Source of the DNA: Clostridiales bacterium
GTDB lineage: Bacteria; Bacillota; Clostridia; Caldicoprobacterales; UBA3941
Assembly: GCA_012735575.1 (NCBI GenBank)
Contig: JAAYGY010000017.1
Coordinates: 1-47,727, forward strand
DNA: 47,727 nucleotides
Direction: 5' to 3'
Program-made: the position numbers and the translations under genes
The notes under the pieces: model-generated
What the model was told of the DNA's origin: nothing
The model's database searches: none
Seen by the model: the letters and a program-made list of their open reading frames with translations, nothing else
In this document: in pieces, positions 16,867-25,277 of the stretch
Layout: the number at the start of each line of letters is the position of its first letter
Numbering within the stretch: the first letter of the stretch is position 1

Positions 16867-18738
16867 TTAATCAGAACCGCCCATACCAAAGTATTCTATT
16901 ACACTTAGGGCTGCATTCCTATTCATACCCTCTACCTGGCTTAACTCATCCAAACTGGCTCTTCTTATAGCCTCAATAGAACCAAAATGCTTGAGCAAGG
17001 CTCTTCTCCTGCTGGGTCCAATATTTGGTATGTCTTCCAATATAGAACGTATGTTGTCCTTGCCCCTGAGGCTTCTATGATAGGTTATAGCAAATCTATG
17101 GGCCTCGTCTCTGATTCTTTGCAGTAACTGCAGTGCCAAACTATTTTTTGGAATAACTATGGGCTTACTCTGATTTTCCATATAGATTTCTTCGTTCTTC
17201 TCTGCCAGACTTATTGTGGGGATATAATCTATGCCCAACTTTTTTAAACTGGTGATTGCAGCCTTTAACTGGCCTTTTCCTCCATCTATAAGTATTAGAT
17301 CAGGAAGCCTAGAAAACTTGCCAAGGTCAGAATCTTTGTTCTGAGACTCCAAAGCTTTCTTTTCTTCTAAGCCCCTTTTAAATCTTCTCTCTATAACCTG
17401 TGCCATACTAGCATAATCATCAGGACCTTCTACTCCTTTGATTCTAAATCTTCTATAATCCTTTTTACTGGGTTTGCCCTTTTCGAAAACCACCATAGAG
17501 GCAACTGAGTTTGTCCCTTGAATATTTGAGATATCAAAGGCTTCAATCCTAGTTGGCACATATGGAAGATCCAGCACCCTAGCCAGTTCTTCGGATGCAC
17601 CTATTGTTCTGGCTTGCTCTGCTTCCATTTTTTGTTTTAGGTTGTCTAGAGCCTCTATGGCGTTTCTAAGTGCCATATCTACTAATTCTTTTTTATTCCC
17701 TCTCTTAGGAATTTTTATATAGACACGGTTTCCCCGTTTGGAGGTAAGCCACCTTTCAATGATTAAAGCCTCATCTATCTCCTCCTGGAGTAAAATTTCT
17801 TTAGGTATAAAAGTAGAAGTAAGATAAAATTGTTTTACAAAAGATCCGATTATTTCCTTTACTTCACTTTCGTTCTCAGTATCCAAGATAAACTGTTCGC
17901 TGCCCGTCAATTTTCCACTTCTTATAAAGAACATCTGTACTACACTTTCCTGTTCCCCTAAAGCAATGGCAATAACATCCTGATCTAACATGTCTATAGA
18001 TACTATCTTCTGTTTTTCCATGACTTTTTCTACAGATTGGATTTTATCCCTTAAGCCAGCTGCCTTTTCAAAGTTCAACTCATGAGCAGCAGCCTCCATT
18101 TGCTGTCTGAGATCTTTTATTAAATCCTCATATTTCCCATCTAGAAACCTGCATACATCCTTTATAACCTTTCTATACTCCTCTTTATCTATATTACCCT
18201 GACAAGGACCCTGACACTGGTTTATATAATAATATAAACAGGGCCTGTCTCCCTTTTTTATGGAGTTTAAATTTTTTTTACAGGTTCTAACTGGAAACAG
18301 CCTTTTAATAACTTCTATTGTATCCCTAACTATCTTTGAACTACCATAAGGACCAAAATAGAGATTCTTATCCTTCTTCATCTCACGGCTTAATACAACC
18401 CGGGGATAATTCTCCTCCATGGTTATCATTATATAAGGATATTGTTTATCATCCTTCAATAGGACATTATATTTAGGCCTGTGCTCTTTTATTAGATTAC
18501 ATTCTAAGATCAAGGCTTCTAATTCTGAATCAGTTATTATATAATCAAAATCCTTGATATTGGCAACCATAGCTCTTACTTTGGTTGTATGATTTTTTGA
18601 TGACTGAAAATACTGCCTAACTCTATTTTTAAGAGATATGGCCTTGCCAACATATATTATATTGTCATTTTCGTCCTTCATTAGATAAACTCCCGGACAA
18701 TCAGGTAAGGTCTTTAGTTTATCTTCTATATTGGTCAT
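16867..18738 (-). CDS. uvrC: UvrABC excinuclease subunit C
   Basis: Nucleotide excision repair endonuclease that cuts on both sides of a lesion. Domains in order: GIY-YIG nuclease (CPGVYLMK, IIYVGKA; residues 12-95), a Cys cluster (RTCKKNL, RPCLYYYINQCQGPCQG near 155-180), a UVR domain binding UvrB (HELNFEKAAGLRDKI near 220), an RNase H-like second nuclease (EAFDISNIQG, DLILIDGGKGQL) and a tandem helix-hairpin-helix tail (IPNIGPSRRRALLKHFGS). 623 residues, standard length. ATG follows AAAGG. It is 82 bases upstream of the HAD gene and may be the first gene of the uvrC-to-crh run. Confidence 0.97.
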   Translation of the reverse strand: MTNIEDKLKTLPDCPGVYLMKDENDNIIYVGKAISLKNRVRQYFQSSKNHTTKVRAMVANIKDFDYIITDSELEALILECNLIKEHRPKYNVLLKDDKQYPYIMITMEENYPRVVLSREMKKDKNLYFGPYGSSKIVRDTIEVIKRLFPVRTCKKNLNSIKKGDRPCLYYYINQCQGPCQGNIDKEEYRKVIKDVCRFLDGKYEDLIKDLRQQMEAAAHELNFEKAAGLRDKIQSVEKVMEKQKIVSIDMLDQDVIAIALGEQESVVQMFFIRSGKLTGSEQFILDTENESEVKEIIGSFVKQFYLTSTFIPKEILLQEEIDEALIIERWLTSKRGNRVYIKIPKRGNKKELVDMALRNAIEALDNLKQKMEAEQARTIGASEELARVLDLPYVPTRIEAFDISNIQGTNSVASMVVFEKGKPSKKDYRRFRIKGVEGPDDYASMAQVIERRFKRGLEEKKALESQNKDSDLGKFSRLPDLILIDGGKGQLKAAITSLKKLGIDYIPTISLAEKNEEIYMENQSKPIVIPKNSLALQLLQRIRDEAHRFAITYHRSLRGKDNIRSILEDIPNIGPSRRRALLKHFGSIEAIRRASLDELSQVEGMNRNAALSVIEYFGMGGSD

Positions 18739-18811
18739 TAATATTCAGCCTTTCTTAAGTTTCATTATCTACTTTATGATTTATAATATATTCTATCATA
18801 CATGATGTCTA

Positions 18812-18846
18812 CACCAAAAACAAAAAAAGGCCTTATGACCTTTTTT
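18812..18846 (-). terminator. Terminator overlapping the S-component stop codon
   Basis: Minus strand: stem AAAAAGGTC / GGCCTTTTT (one G-U pair) with loop ATAA, then a run of T. The TAA stop of the upstream gene lies in the loop, so the hairpin forms partly from coding sequence. Confidence 0.75.
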
Positions 18847-19345
18847 GTAATGATGGTTTTTTTAGTATCGAAAGATGGACTAGGGAATGATAAACAGTTA
18901 GGGTTATGGCACTATCTATTAGGTGATGTATGGCTGTACCAACACCTGTAACTACTAATGCCTGATAGAAATCAAATCCAAAAGGTAAAAGTATTAGTGC
19001 TTCTGACAGAGCATGAATTGGAGTAGTTATTAATAGCACTGCCCAGAAAGGCATCCCATTTTCATATGCTAATGCTCCAATTCCACCAAAAACTGAATGG
19101 GTTAGAGCTCTGGCACCCACTACAGCGCTTACCCTTAAGGTGAACCCCAAAGCCGAACCAACACCAACCATTATAGCTACTCCAGGGCTAATTGCCATGG
19201 CTAACATACTTGGTAAATGTGATGCAATAGTTGCAGTAAAACCAGGAGGTATTACTATCATTAATGGTGTACCTCCAAATATCAAAGGGATCATAATAGC
19301 CAATCCCGTGAGCATTCCACCTATTACAATATTTTTAGTTTTCAT
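18833..19345 (-). CDS. ECF transporter S component-like membrane protein
   Basis: 170-residue hydrophobic protein with about five or six membrane segments, Gly- and Ala-rich, beginning MKTKNIVIGGMLTGLAIMIP. Size and pattern resemble substrate-binding S components of energy-coupling-factor vitamin transporters; the N-terminal KxxxxGxLxALxxxxP-like layout is typical. The substrate cannot be named, and no ECF ATPase genes are near, so it would use a shared ECF module. ATG has GGGGAGG six to seven bases upstream. It has its own promoter with a perfect dyad over the -10 and its own terminator, so it is a single regulated gene. Confidence 0.65.
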   Translation of the reverse strand: MKTKNIVIGGMLTGLAIMIPLIFGGTPLMIVIPPGFTATIASHLPSMLAMAISPGVAIMVGVGSALGFTLRVSAVVGARALTHSVFGGIGALAYENGMPFWAVLLITTPIHALSEALILLPFGFDFYQALVVTGVGTAIHHLIDSAITLTVYHSLVHLSILKKPSLQKRS

Positions 19346-19376
19346 AATAACCTCCCCAACAGTATTATGGATTTAT

Positions 19377-19395
19377 ACTGTATAAATTATACAGT
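19377..19395. promoter_or_regulatory. Perfect 19-bp operator-like dyad
   Basis: ACTGTATAAATTATACAGT: nine-base arms (ACTGTATAA / TTATACAGT) around a single central base. It covers the -10 box of the S-component gene promoter, the classic place for a repressor site. The regulator is not identified. Confidence 0.6.
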
Positions 19396-19414
19396 TGGAG
19401 AGGTGTAAAGTCAA
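19386..19414 (-). promoter_or_regulatory. Sigma-A promoter of the S-component gene
   Basis: Minus strand TTGACT (19409-19414), 17-base spacer, TATAAT (19386-19391), about 40 bases before the ATG. Both boxes are near consensus. Confidence 0.8.
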
Positions 19415-19438
19415 GTGTCTTTACAGCTGCTTTGTTAA

Positions 19439-20896
19439 CTAATATCCTAAATCCAGTGCTTTTTTAAAGATTTTACCTGCTAAAGGTGCTGCCATCCTGC
19501 CGCCTGTCTGCCCTTCTGGCAAATCCTCTAATACTACCGCTATAGCAAGTTTAGATTTATTTCCAGGCACAAAGCCAATAAACCAGGCATTGTTTTTAAT
19601 TTCAGATTCACCGTTACTTATCTCAGCTGTACCTGTTTTACCAGCTACCTGCCAGCCCTTTAAGGCAGCAGCTTTTCCAGTGCCTTGATCAACAACGTTT
19701 TTCAACATTTCCTGTATAAGCCTGGCACTCTCCAGGCGCATGGCTTTTCGATAAATATTAGGTTGTAGCTTTACTTGCGCTTTCCCGTTTCTGCCCACTA
19801 CCTCATAGACAAGCTTGGGCTCCATCATTATGCCATCATTGGCTATTGCCGAGGCAATCATGGCCATATGTAGCGGAGTAACTTGCACATCTCCCTGACC
19901 AATAGAAATTAGGGCCAGTTTCTCCTTTGAAACACTACCTTTTAAAGGCAGAGGGCTAGCAGCCAGTTTCAAATCGGGAAAGATAAAATCTTGATTAAAT
20001 CCAAAAGCTTCAGCTGTTTTTAATAGTTTTTCCTTACCCAGTTTTGTTGCTGTATCAACAAAATATCCATTACAAGATACTGTTATTGCCTCTTTTAAAT
20101 TCACCTGTCCATGGGATTCTCCGCCATAACATGATATACCCTGAGAACCTGTTTGAATCTCACCCTGACAATCAAAGATGTTATCTGAAATATGCTCCAG
20201 GTTGTCCAGTGCAGACGCGGCAACAATAACTTTGAAAACAGATCCAGGCATAAAAAGTCCCTCTGTAGCCCTGTTTAATAATATATCCCCCTCTATATTT
20301 TCCAGCCTGTTAGGATTAAAGGTAGGATGACTTACCATAGCCAGTATTTCGCCGGTCTGAGCATTCATAACTACAACGCTACCTTTATTGCTGCCTAGAA
20401 CGTCATCTATATATTGCTGAAGAGCAAGATCTATGGTAAGGTGCAGGGTATTACCCACTTCTGTTGATAAAAATATCTTTTGATAAACCCTTTCATAAAA
20501 TGGATTATTGTATCCCATCAAATATTTAACCTGCAGAGCCTCGACCCCGGATCTACCCCATTGGCTATTGTTAAACCCTACTACATGAGCTATACTCCTG
20601 GCCTGTTCTCCTCCTCCCAGATAACTTCTGTAATAGTATACCTGTTTCTGTTGGGTTTGAGGATTTTGTCTTTTTTCTTTAACAGTAGTAGCCAAAAGCT
20701 TACCGTTACGATCTTTAATGTCTCCTGGAATTACTTTAGGTTCCCACGAATCCAGTCTAACCCTGGGATTATAGGAGTTAGCAAACCATCTATCACTATA
20801 AAAAAACAGGATATAGCAATAATATACTGCAAGCAATATAAAGGCGGCTAATAAAACTACCAGTCCCTTCTTAAGGTTTTTCTCTAGACCTTTCAT
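19439..20896 (-). CDS. Class B penicillin-binding protein (transpeptidase)
   Basis: 485-residue peptidoglycan transpeptidase with one N-terminal membrane anchor (about residues 10-32). The penicillin-binding motifs are intact: SxxK in PGSVFKV near residue 218, SCN (SxN) near 280 and KTGT near 418. The N-terminal module (about 45-165) is short, as in the PbpA/SpoVD-like enzymes of Clostridia, and there are no PASTA domains. The start ATG lies five bases after the stop of the FtsW/RodA gene, with GAAGGAG as ribosome site. The pair should form a glycosyltransferase-transpeptidase complex for elongation, division or sporulation; which one is not decided by sequence. Confidence 0.92.
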   Translation of the reverse strand: MKGLEKNLKKGLVVLLAAFILLAVYYCYILFFYSDRWFANSYNPRVRLDSWEPKVIPGDIKDRNGKLLATTVKEKRQNPQTQQKQVYYYRSYLGGGEQARSIAHVVGFNNSQWGRSGVEALQVKYLMGYNNPFYERVYQKIFLSTEVGNTLHLTIDLALQQYIDDVLGSNKGSVVVMNAQTGEILAMVSHPTFNPNRLENIEGDILLNRATEGLFMPGSVFKVIVAASALDNLEHISDNIFDCQGEIQTGSQGISCYGGESHGQVNLKEAITVSCNGYFVDTATKLGKEKLLKTAEAFGFNQDFIFPDLKLAASPLPLKGSVSKEKLALISIGQGDVQVTPLHMAMIASAIANDGIMMEPKLVYEVVGRNGKAQVKLQPNIYRKAMRLESARLIQEMLKNVVDQGTGKAAALKGWQVAGKTGTAEISNGESEIKNNAWFIGFVPGNKSKLAIAVVLEDLPEGQTGGRMAAPLAGKIFKKALDLGY

Positions 20897-20901
20897 AGAT
20901 T

Positions 20902-22296
20902 CTATACTCCTTCCCCAAAGGCCTGATCTTCTTTATAATCATCCTCTTCAGCCCCATCTTCATTGCTATTATCTGTAGCATCTATGGCTACTCCCTCTAA
21001 GACCCCTACTAGTGCTAATGAAGTAACCATAGAACTACCTCCGTAACTGACAAAGGGCATGGTAACACCTGTTAGGGGGATCATCTTTATAACACCTCCA
21101 ATTATGGTAAATGCTTGGAGGGTTAATGCTACAGTAGCACCAAAAGCAAGTAGTGCCTTATAGGGATCCTTATTTCTTAAAGCAATTGATACTCCCCTGA
21201 TTACAATCATAGCATATAAGCCTATAATACAAAAACCAGAAATAATACCAAATTCTTCACAAATAGTAGCAAATATAAAATCGGTCTTAAAAGCTGGAAC
21301 TACTTGGGGTGATCCCAGCCCTAATCCTGTACCTATAAGACCACCACTGCTTATTGCAATAAGGGAATGTGCTATCTGATACCCTTTATTTTCAATATCT
21401 CTCCAGGGATTTTTCCATGCTTCAACCCTTACTCTAATATGACTAAAAAGATGGTAGCTAGCAACGCTTCCCAGTACAGCGGCACCACCTGCCAGTAAAA
21501 CTATAATCCAATCGGAGGTTGCTATATAGTAAACAAAGATAAAAATGTAAAAATACAAAAGGGCAGCACCCAAATCTCTTTGCAGTACCACAAGTAAAAT
21601 AGCTACACCAGCAAAAATAAAAGCCGGTAAATGCTCCCTAAACTTATTCTCCTCCCTAAACCACGTTGCAAATATAAATATCAAAATAATCTTTACAAAC
21701 TCTGAAGGTTGGAGGCTGTATCCTTTAATTGAAATCCAGTTTTTAGCACCAAAGATCTCTTTCCCAAAAATAATAGGCAACAAAAGGAGGACACAGGCTA
21801 ATCCCATAAGAATATAGCTGAAAATTTCATTCATTCGTATCTTATAAGTAAATAAAATAAAAAATAATAAGGCTACATTTCCTGCAATAAAATATTTCAT
21901 CTGACTTTTTGCCAAATCCGGATTAAATCTATAAAGCATTATAAAACCAAATATAGCTAGAGTATCAACTATTATTAATAGCAGTCTGTCCATCCTGGGA
22001 AAAACCAGCCTAAAAAGATTATATTGAATAATAAAAGCAATACCTGCAATTATCCCTATTAAAGCAGTATATTTATCAAAACCACTTGGGTTTTTATAGG
22101 CCAGTAATGCGTAAGCAGAAGCAAGAAAAATAACCATGAAAAAAATTATATGACCAAAAGGGCCTTCGTCCTCATAATCCTGTTCCTGCCTTGTCCTAAA
22201 TGCCTCCATTAAGATTCTCAATGTAATAAATATTATCAGACCAATAAACCAATATCGCATGGTTAGAGATATTATCTCAAATTTTTTACTGGACAC
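20902..22296 (-). CDS. FtsW/RodA/SpoVE family peptidoglycan glycosyltransferase
   Basis: 464-residue SEDS-family polytopic membrane protein with about ten membrane segments. Typical motifs are LQPSEFVKI, QRDLGAAL, NKGYQIAHSLIAISSGGLIGTGLG and the C-terminal PLTGVTMPFVSYGGSSM signature. SEDS proteins polymerise lipid II with a partner class B PBP, which is the next gene. The last 30 residues are very acidic and cytoplasmic, an addition not general in the family. The start is GTG 22294-22296 with AAAGGA nine bases upstream. FtsW, RodA and SpoVE cannot be separated from sequence alone. Confidence 0.93.
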   Translation of the reverse strand: MSSKKFEIISLTMRYWFIGLIIFITLRILMEAFRTRQEQDYEDEGPFGHIIFFMVIFLASAYALLAYKNPSGFDKYTALIGIIAGIAFIIQYNLFRLVFPRMDRLLLIIVDTLAIFGFIMLYRFNPDLAKSQMKYFIAGNVALLFFILFTYKIRMNEIFSYILMGLACVLLLLPIIFGKEIFGAKNWISIKGYSLQPSEFVKIILIFIFATWFREENKFREHLPAFIFAGVAILLVVLQRDLGAALLYFYIFIFVYYIATSDWIIVLLAGGAAVLGSVASYHLFSHIRVRVEAWKNPWRDIENKGYQIAHSLIAISSGGLIGTGLGLGSPQVVPAFKTDFIFATICEEFGIISGFCIIGLYAMIVIRGVSIALRNKDPYKALLAFGATVALTLQAFTIIGGVIKMIPLTGVTMPFVSYGGSSMVTSLALVGVLEGVAIDATDNSNEDGAEEDDYKEDQAFGEGV

Positions 22297-22341
22297 AAAT
22301 ACACGTCCTTTCTATCCAATGGCTTTTTAGAATTTTAAATA

Positions 22342-22361
22342 GGCGATGCTAAGCATCGCCC
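22342..22361 (-). terminator. Hairpin after tRNA-Arg
   Basis: GGCGATGC-TTA-GCATCGCC, a perfect eight-base GC-rich stem immediately after the tRNA CCA end. The following bases are TATTTAAAATTC, a weak T-run, so it may terminate or mark the 3' processing end. Confidence 0.5.
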
Positions 22362-22365
22362 CCAT

Positions 22366-22441
22366 TGGTGCGTCTGACAGGATTTGAACCTGCGGCCTTT
22401 GGAGTCGGAGTCCAACGCTCTATCCACTGAGCTACAGACGC
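22366..22441 (-). tRNA. tRNA-Arg (anticodon CCG)
   Basis: Cloverleaf read on the minus strand: acceptor GCGTCTG/CAGACGC, D arm GCTC-AGTGGATA-GAGC, anticodon stem TTGGA/TCCAA with loop CTCCGAC giving anticodon CCG, T arm with TTCAAAT, discriminator A, and an encoded CCA end. Reads the rare Arg codon CGG. Confidence 0.95.
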
Positions 22442-22457
22442 ATATAATTCACCAATA

Positions 22458-22463
22458 ATTATA
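22458..22463 (-). promoter_or_regulatory. Possible -10 for tRNA-Arg
   Basis: TATAAT on the minus strand, 17 bases upstream of the tRNA 5' end, a normal distance. The -35 is poor. Confidence 0.35.
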
Positions 22464-22590
22464 CCATCTAATGCTTATAAATACTAGCTTTAATTGCGAA
22501 TCAGATTATATCATAAATTGTCCTTTTTTAAATAAATAACGATAATTCTGTGAATTTGTGTAAAATTGGGTTCTATTAATGTACAATAAG

Positions 22591-22599
22591 TGCTATAAT
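22591..22599 (+). promoter_or_regulatory. Extended -10 promoter of the receiver gene
   Basis: TGCTATAAT is a perfect extended -10 about 60 bases before the start of the receiver-domain gene. The -35 region is weak. Confidence 0.5.
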
Positions 22600-22658
22600 C
22601 AAGCTAGAGACATCGTTGAAATGTATTTCTTTAGCTTTGCTTGGAAAGGATGAAAGCA

Positions 22659-23057
22659 ATGGTGCTGAAAGTTTTAATGGTAGATAGTAGCTATAATGCC
22701 CGAAGGGATATTGACCGCAAAATCAAATGGGTAGAAAACGATTTTGAACTGGTCGGCGAAGCCAATAACGGCGAGGAGGCCTTGGCCCTTATCCCTCATG
22801 TAAATCCTCATGTTATACTAACAGCCATAAGAATGCCCAAAATGGATGGAATTACCTTTATAGAAACAGCTAAAAAATGTTGGCCAAATATAAAATATGT
22901 TATCGTTAGTAATTATGATAATTTTGACTATCTAAGACAAGCAATGAAGGTAGGTGCTTATGATTATATTCTAAAGCCTGTTAAAGTGGACGAAATAAAT
23001 CAAGTCCTTTTGAGAGCTAAAATAGAAATAGAAACCGGTGTTAGGAAATTCTTCTAG
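22659..23057 (+). CDS. Stand-alone pseudo-receiver domain protein
   Basis: 132 residues forming one response-regulator receiver domain of the YesN type with no output domain. The phosphoacceptor is gone: where relatives read LTDIRMPxMDG this protein reads LTAIRMPKMDG, with codon GCC (Ala). The acidic pair is also altered (VDSS instead of VDDE). The switch Ser (IVSNYDNF) and conserved Lys (YILKP) remain. It therefore probably works without phosphorylation, as an adaptor or a domain-level protein binder. I place the start at ATG 22659, eight bases after AAAGGA; ATG 22650 and TTG 22641 overlap that site. It stands alone on the plus strand, convergent with the cdaA-cdaR operon, with a shared terminator. 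Confidence 0.85.
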   Translation: MVLKVLMVDSSYNARRDIDRKIKWVENDFELVGEANNGEEALALIPHVNPHVILTAIRMPKMDGITFIETAKKCWPNIKYVIVSNYDNFDYLRQAMKVGAYDYILKPVKVDEINQVLLRAKIEIETGVRKFF

Positions 23058-23062
23058 CAAAG

Positions 23063-23105
23063 AAAAGCTGTGGCACTTAAATTTCATAAAGTACCACAGC
23101 TTTTT
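23063..23105. terminator. Bidirectional terminator between the receiver gene and cdaR
   Basis: An 11-bp stem, AAAAGCTGTGG / CCACAGCTTTT, with T-runs on both sides. It can stop transcription from the plus-strand receiver gene and from the minus-strand cdaA-cdaR operon. Confidence 0.8.
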
Positions 23106-23107
23106 GA

Positions 23108-24316
23108 TTATTCTATAATTACCTTTAATTGTTTAGGCTCAATGTTTGTTACTTCCAGGCCAGAAGGGAGGTTTTCTACCTGTACGGGATAGTTTCTCTC
23201 TCCCCTTGATGAGTTTTCTAGATCCATGTATACTCTTAAAATCTGGGGCTTAAGAGCATTGATCAAACTTTGAGGACCACTTACTGTAATGGTCATTTCC
23301 TCTTCTAATTCATCCAGTTTCGCATGTAAGCCCTGCGGTACATTTCGAAGTTCAACTTCCCCAAAGTTGACATCCCTATTGATTATTCTTTCTACTCTCA
23401 CTAAAACCTGGATATGTGAAGGTTCTCCCGGACTTAGGCGAATATCCTCATGTTGCTGTAGTTTTAATTCTTTATTGATATCCCCTGTTGCTCCCTGGAT
23501 ATCCAATACTTCTGTAGTTATGGTATCAGTAGCTGCCAATACCTCTGGCTCTCCACTTATGGTTACTTCTCCTGGCTTTATTTCCTGACCCATTACCACA
23601 AAGCCTTCAGCAGGCTCTCCTGTTATTTGAGGATCAACTCGAACAGTTTTATTGGGATAGACTGTCAAAACACAGTATTCCGGATTAATGGTTATTAAAT
23701 CAGGCTCTATAATCTCATCCTCTTCATTAAATAGCTCAACCATTAAAGATCGGTCTATCCTTCTATCTTTTACACCCAAGGATACAGATATTTGAGCATA
23801 GGCAGCGGTGCTAATTAGGGATTCAGGTCCCCTAACTTCTACAAACCTGGGATTTATTTCGTAATACCTCTTGCCAAACTCCACACTGTCCTTTTCTGCC
23901 ACCTTAGGTATTACTGGTACTGTTTTTGATACTATTCTCTCCACATTTATATCTATATCCGGTAGTGACTTTATTTCAATATTACTAGGCAAACCACTTA
24001 TTTCAACACTAACCCTTTGCTCTCCTGTCTTATTGACCTCTGACAGATCAACTATAGCAATAATTTTGCTTTTATCTATATATCTAACCATGCTTGACTT
24101 AGCTTTGATATCAAAACTATAGGTATCAGGCATATCCGATGATATCATTAAGCCATTTTCTGAGAGTTTTTGTTCATTCTCTATCCTAATGGGAATGTCC
24201 CGAAAGCTCATATCTCTTAATGGATCACGATTACTGGGTGTCATACTCCATAATATAAGTGCAATCACTATAGAAATAACTTTTAGAGTTATGTTTCTTT
24301 CAAAAAACCTAGTCAT
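23108..24316 (-). CDS. cdaR: CdaA regulatory protein CdaR (YbbR domains)
   Basis: 402-residue extracytoplasmic protein with one N-terminal membrane helix (about residues 9-25) and four YbbR repeats over residues 40-400. Each repeat ends with a pattern like VxVxGP or VxIxGxP (VRGPESLI, TISGEPEVL, TVSGPQSLI). In Bacillus and Listeria CdaR binds the membrane diadenylate cyclase CdaA and tunes c-di-AMP synthesis. The ATG overlaps the end of cdaA by eight bases, with GGAGG inside the cdaA coding end, so the pair is translationally coupled. Confidence 0.93.
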   Translation of the reverse strand: MTRFFERNITLKVISIVIALILWSMTPSNRDPLRDMSFRDIPIRIENEQKLSENGLMISSDMPDTYSFDIKAKSSMVRYIDKSKIIAIVDLSEVNKTGEQRVSVEISGLPSNIEIKSLPDIDINVERIVSKTVPVIPKVAEKDSVEFGKRYYEINPRFVEVRGPESLISTAAYAQISVSLGVKDRRIDRSLMVELFNEEDEIIEPDLITINPEYCVLTVYPNKTVRVDPQITGEPAEGFVVMGQEIKPGEVTISGEPEVLAATDTITTEVLDIQGATGDINKELKLQQHEDIRLSPGEPSHIQVLVRVERIINRDVNFGEVELRNVPQGLHAKLDELEEEMTITVSGPQSLINALKPQILRVYMDLENSSRGERNYPVQVENLPSGLEVTNIEPKQLKVIIE

Positions 24317-25166
24317 TTTTGGACCTCCTTTTTATAAAACTTAAAGGTCCAACATCATTTTCCTTATAATATATAGACCTGAGGACACTTTTTAGGCCAT
24401 CCATATCTAAATAACGGGTAAGCTTGCCATTTTGAGCCATTGATATAACCCCAGTCTCCTCAGACACAATTATAGCTAGGGCATCAGAACTTTCTGTTAT
24501 TCCCAAAGCCGCACGATGCCTTGTCCCTAATTGCTTGCTGAGATTAGGGTTTTCTGTAAGGGGCAGAAAACAACCAGCTGCAGCTATCCTCTCACCACGA
24601 ATGACTACAGCACCATCATGCAAAGGGGTGTTGGGAATAAATATATTTTCTAAAAGCTCCCTAGTTAACCTTGCATCCAGTTTAACCCCTGTTTCTATAA
24701 TTTCATTAATACCTGTCTGCTTTTCTACTACTATTAAAGCACCGGTTCTTGTTTTAGACATATTGGCGACAGCATCAGCTATCCCATTTACAATACTCTG
24801 GGTATCTTTTTCTCTATCATCCCCCAATAACAGGCTTCTCTCAAAGAACCGGCCCCTTCCGATCTGCTCCAATGCTCTCCTGATCTCAGGAAGGAAAACA
24901 ATAACCACAGCAGTAATACCAAAATTAATGGTATTTTCTAAAATCCAGGCTATTGTATTAAGTTTTAAGCCTTTGGTAACAAAATATATGAAAAAAAGAA
25001 AAACGACACCCTTTAGTACCTGTTCAGCTCTTGTCTTTCTAATTAATAAAAGGAGCTGGTATAATACGAAGGCGACAACAGTAATATCTACAATATGTCG
25101 AATAATATCTGGAAACTGCAAATAAGGCTCCAACCGCTGAAGCAGATCAGAGATCACGGCCCACAT
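24309..25166 (-). CDS. cdaA: Diadenylate cyclase CdaA
   Basis: Makes cyclic di-AMP from two ATP. Three membrane helices fill the first 90 or so residues. The DAC catalytic domain follows with the DGA motif (PLHDGAVVIRGERI) and the RHR motif (GTRHRAALGITE), both intact. 285 residues, close to Bacillus CdaA. ATG is behind GGGGGTGG. Its cyclase activity in this family affects potassium and osmolyte balance and cell-wall homeostasis. Usually cdaA-cdaR is followed by glmM; here the operon ends after cdaR. Confidence 0.96.
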   Translation of the reverse strand: MWAVISDLLQRLEPYLQFPDIIRHIVDITVVAFVLYQLLLLIRKTRAEQVLKGVVFLFFIYFVTKGLKLNTIAWILENTINFGITAVVIVFLPEIRRALEQIGRGRFFERSLLLGDDREKDTQSIVNGIADAVANMSKTRTGALIVVEKQTGINEIIETGVKLDARLTRELLENIFIPNTPLHDGAVVIRGERIAAAGCFLPLTENPNLSKQLGTRHRAALGITESSDALAIIVSEETGVISMAQNGKLTRYLDMDGLKSVLRSIYYKENDVGPLSFIKRRSKND

Positions 25167-25213
25167 ATATCCACCCCCGCTTTAACTTGCCGTTAATTAA
25201 TTATTCTTTAATA

Positions 25214-25222
25214 ATTATAACA
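25214..25222 (-). promoter_or_regulatory. Extended -10 promoter of cdaA-cdaR
   Basis: Minus strand TGTTATAAT about 48 bases upstream of the cdaA ATG. No clear -35. Confidence 0.45.
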
Positions 25223-25277
25223 TTTTTGAGTAGTCTTTTACCACATTATGAACGAAAAATAATGAATAATTGCTAAT

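Noticed and set aside
19377-19395. Resemblance of the dyad to the E. coli LexA box, with uvrC downstream
   Set aside because: The CTG and CAG half-sites are 11 bases apart here, not 10. Gram-positive LexA uses a different sequence (GAAC-N4-GTTC), and a terminator separates the dyad from uvrC.
24535-25125. Plus-strand open frame of 196 codons
   Set aside because: It is antisense to cdaA over most of its length and has no ribosome site or family features.
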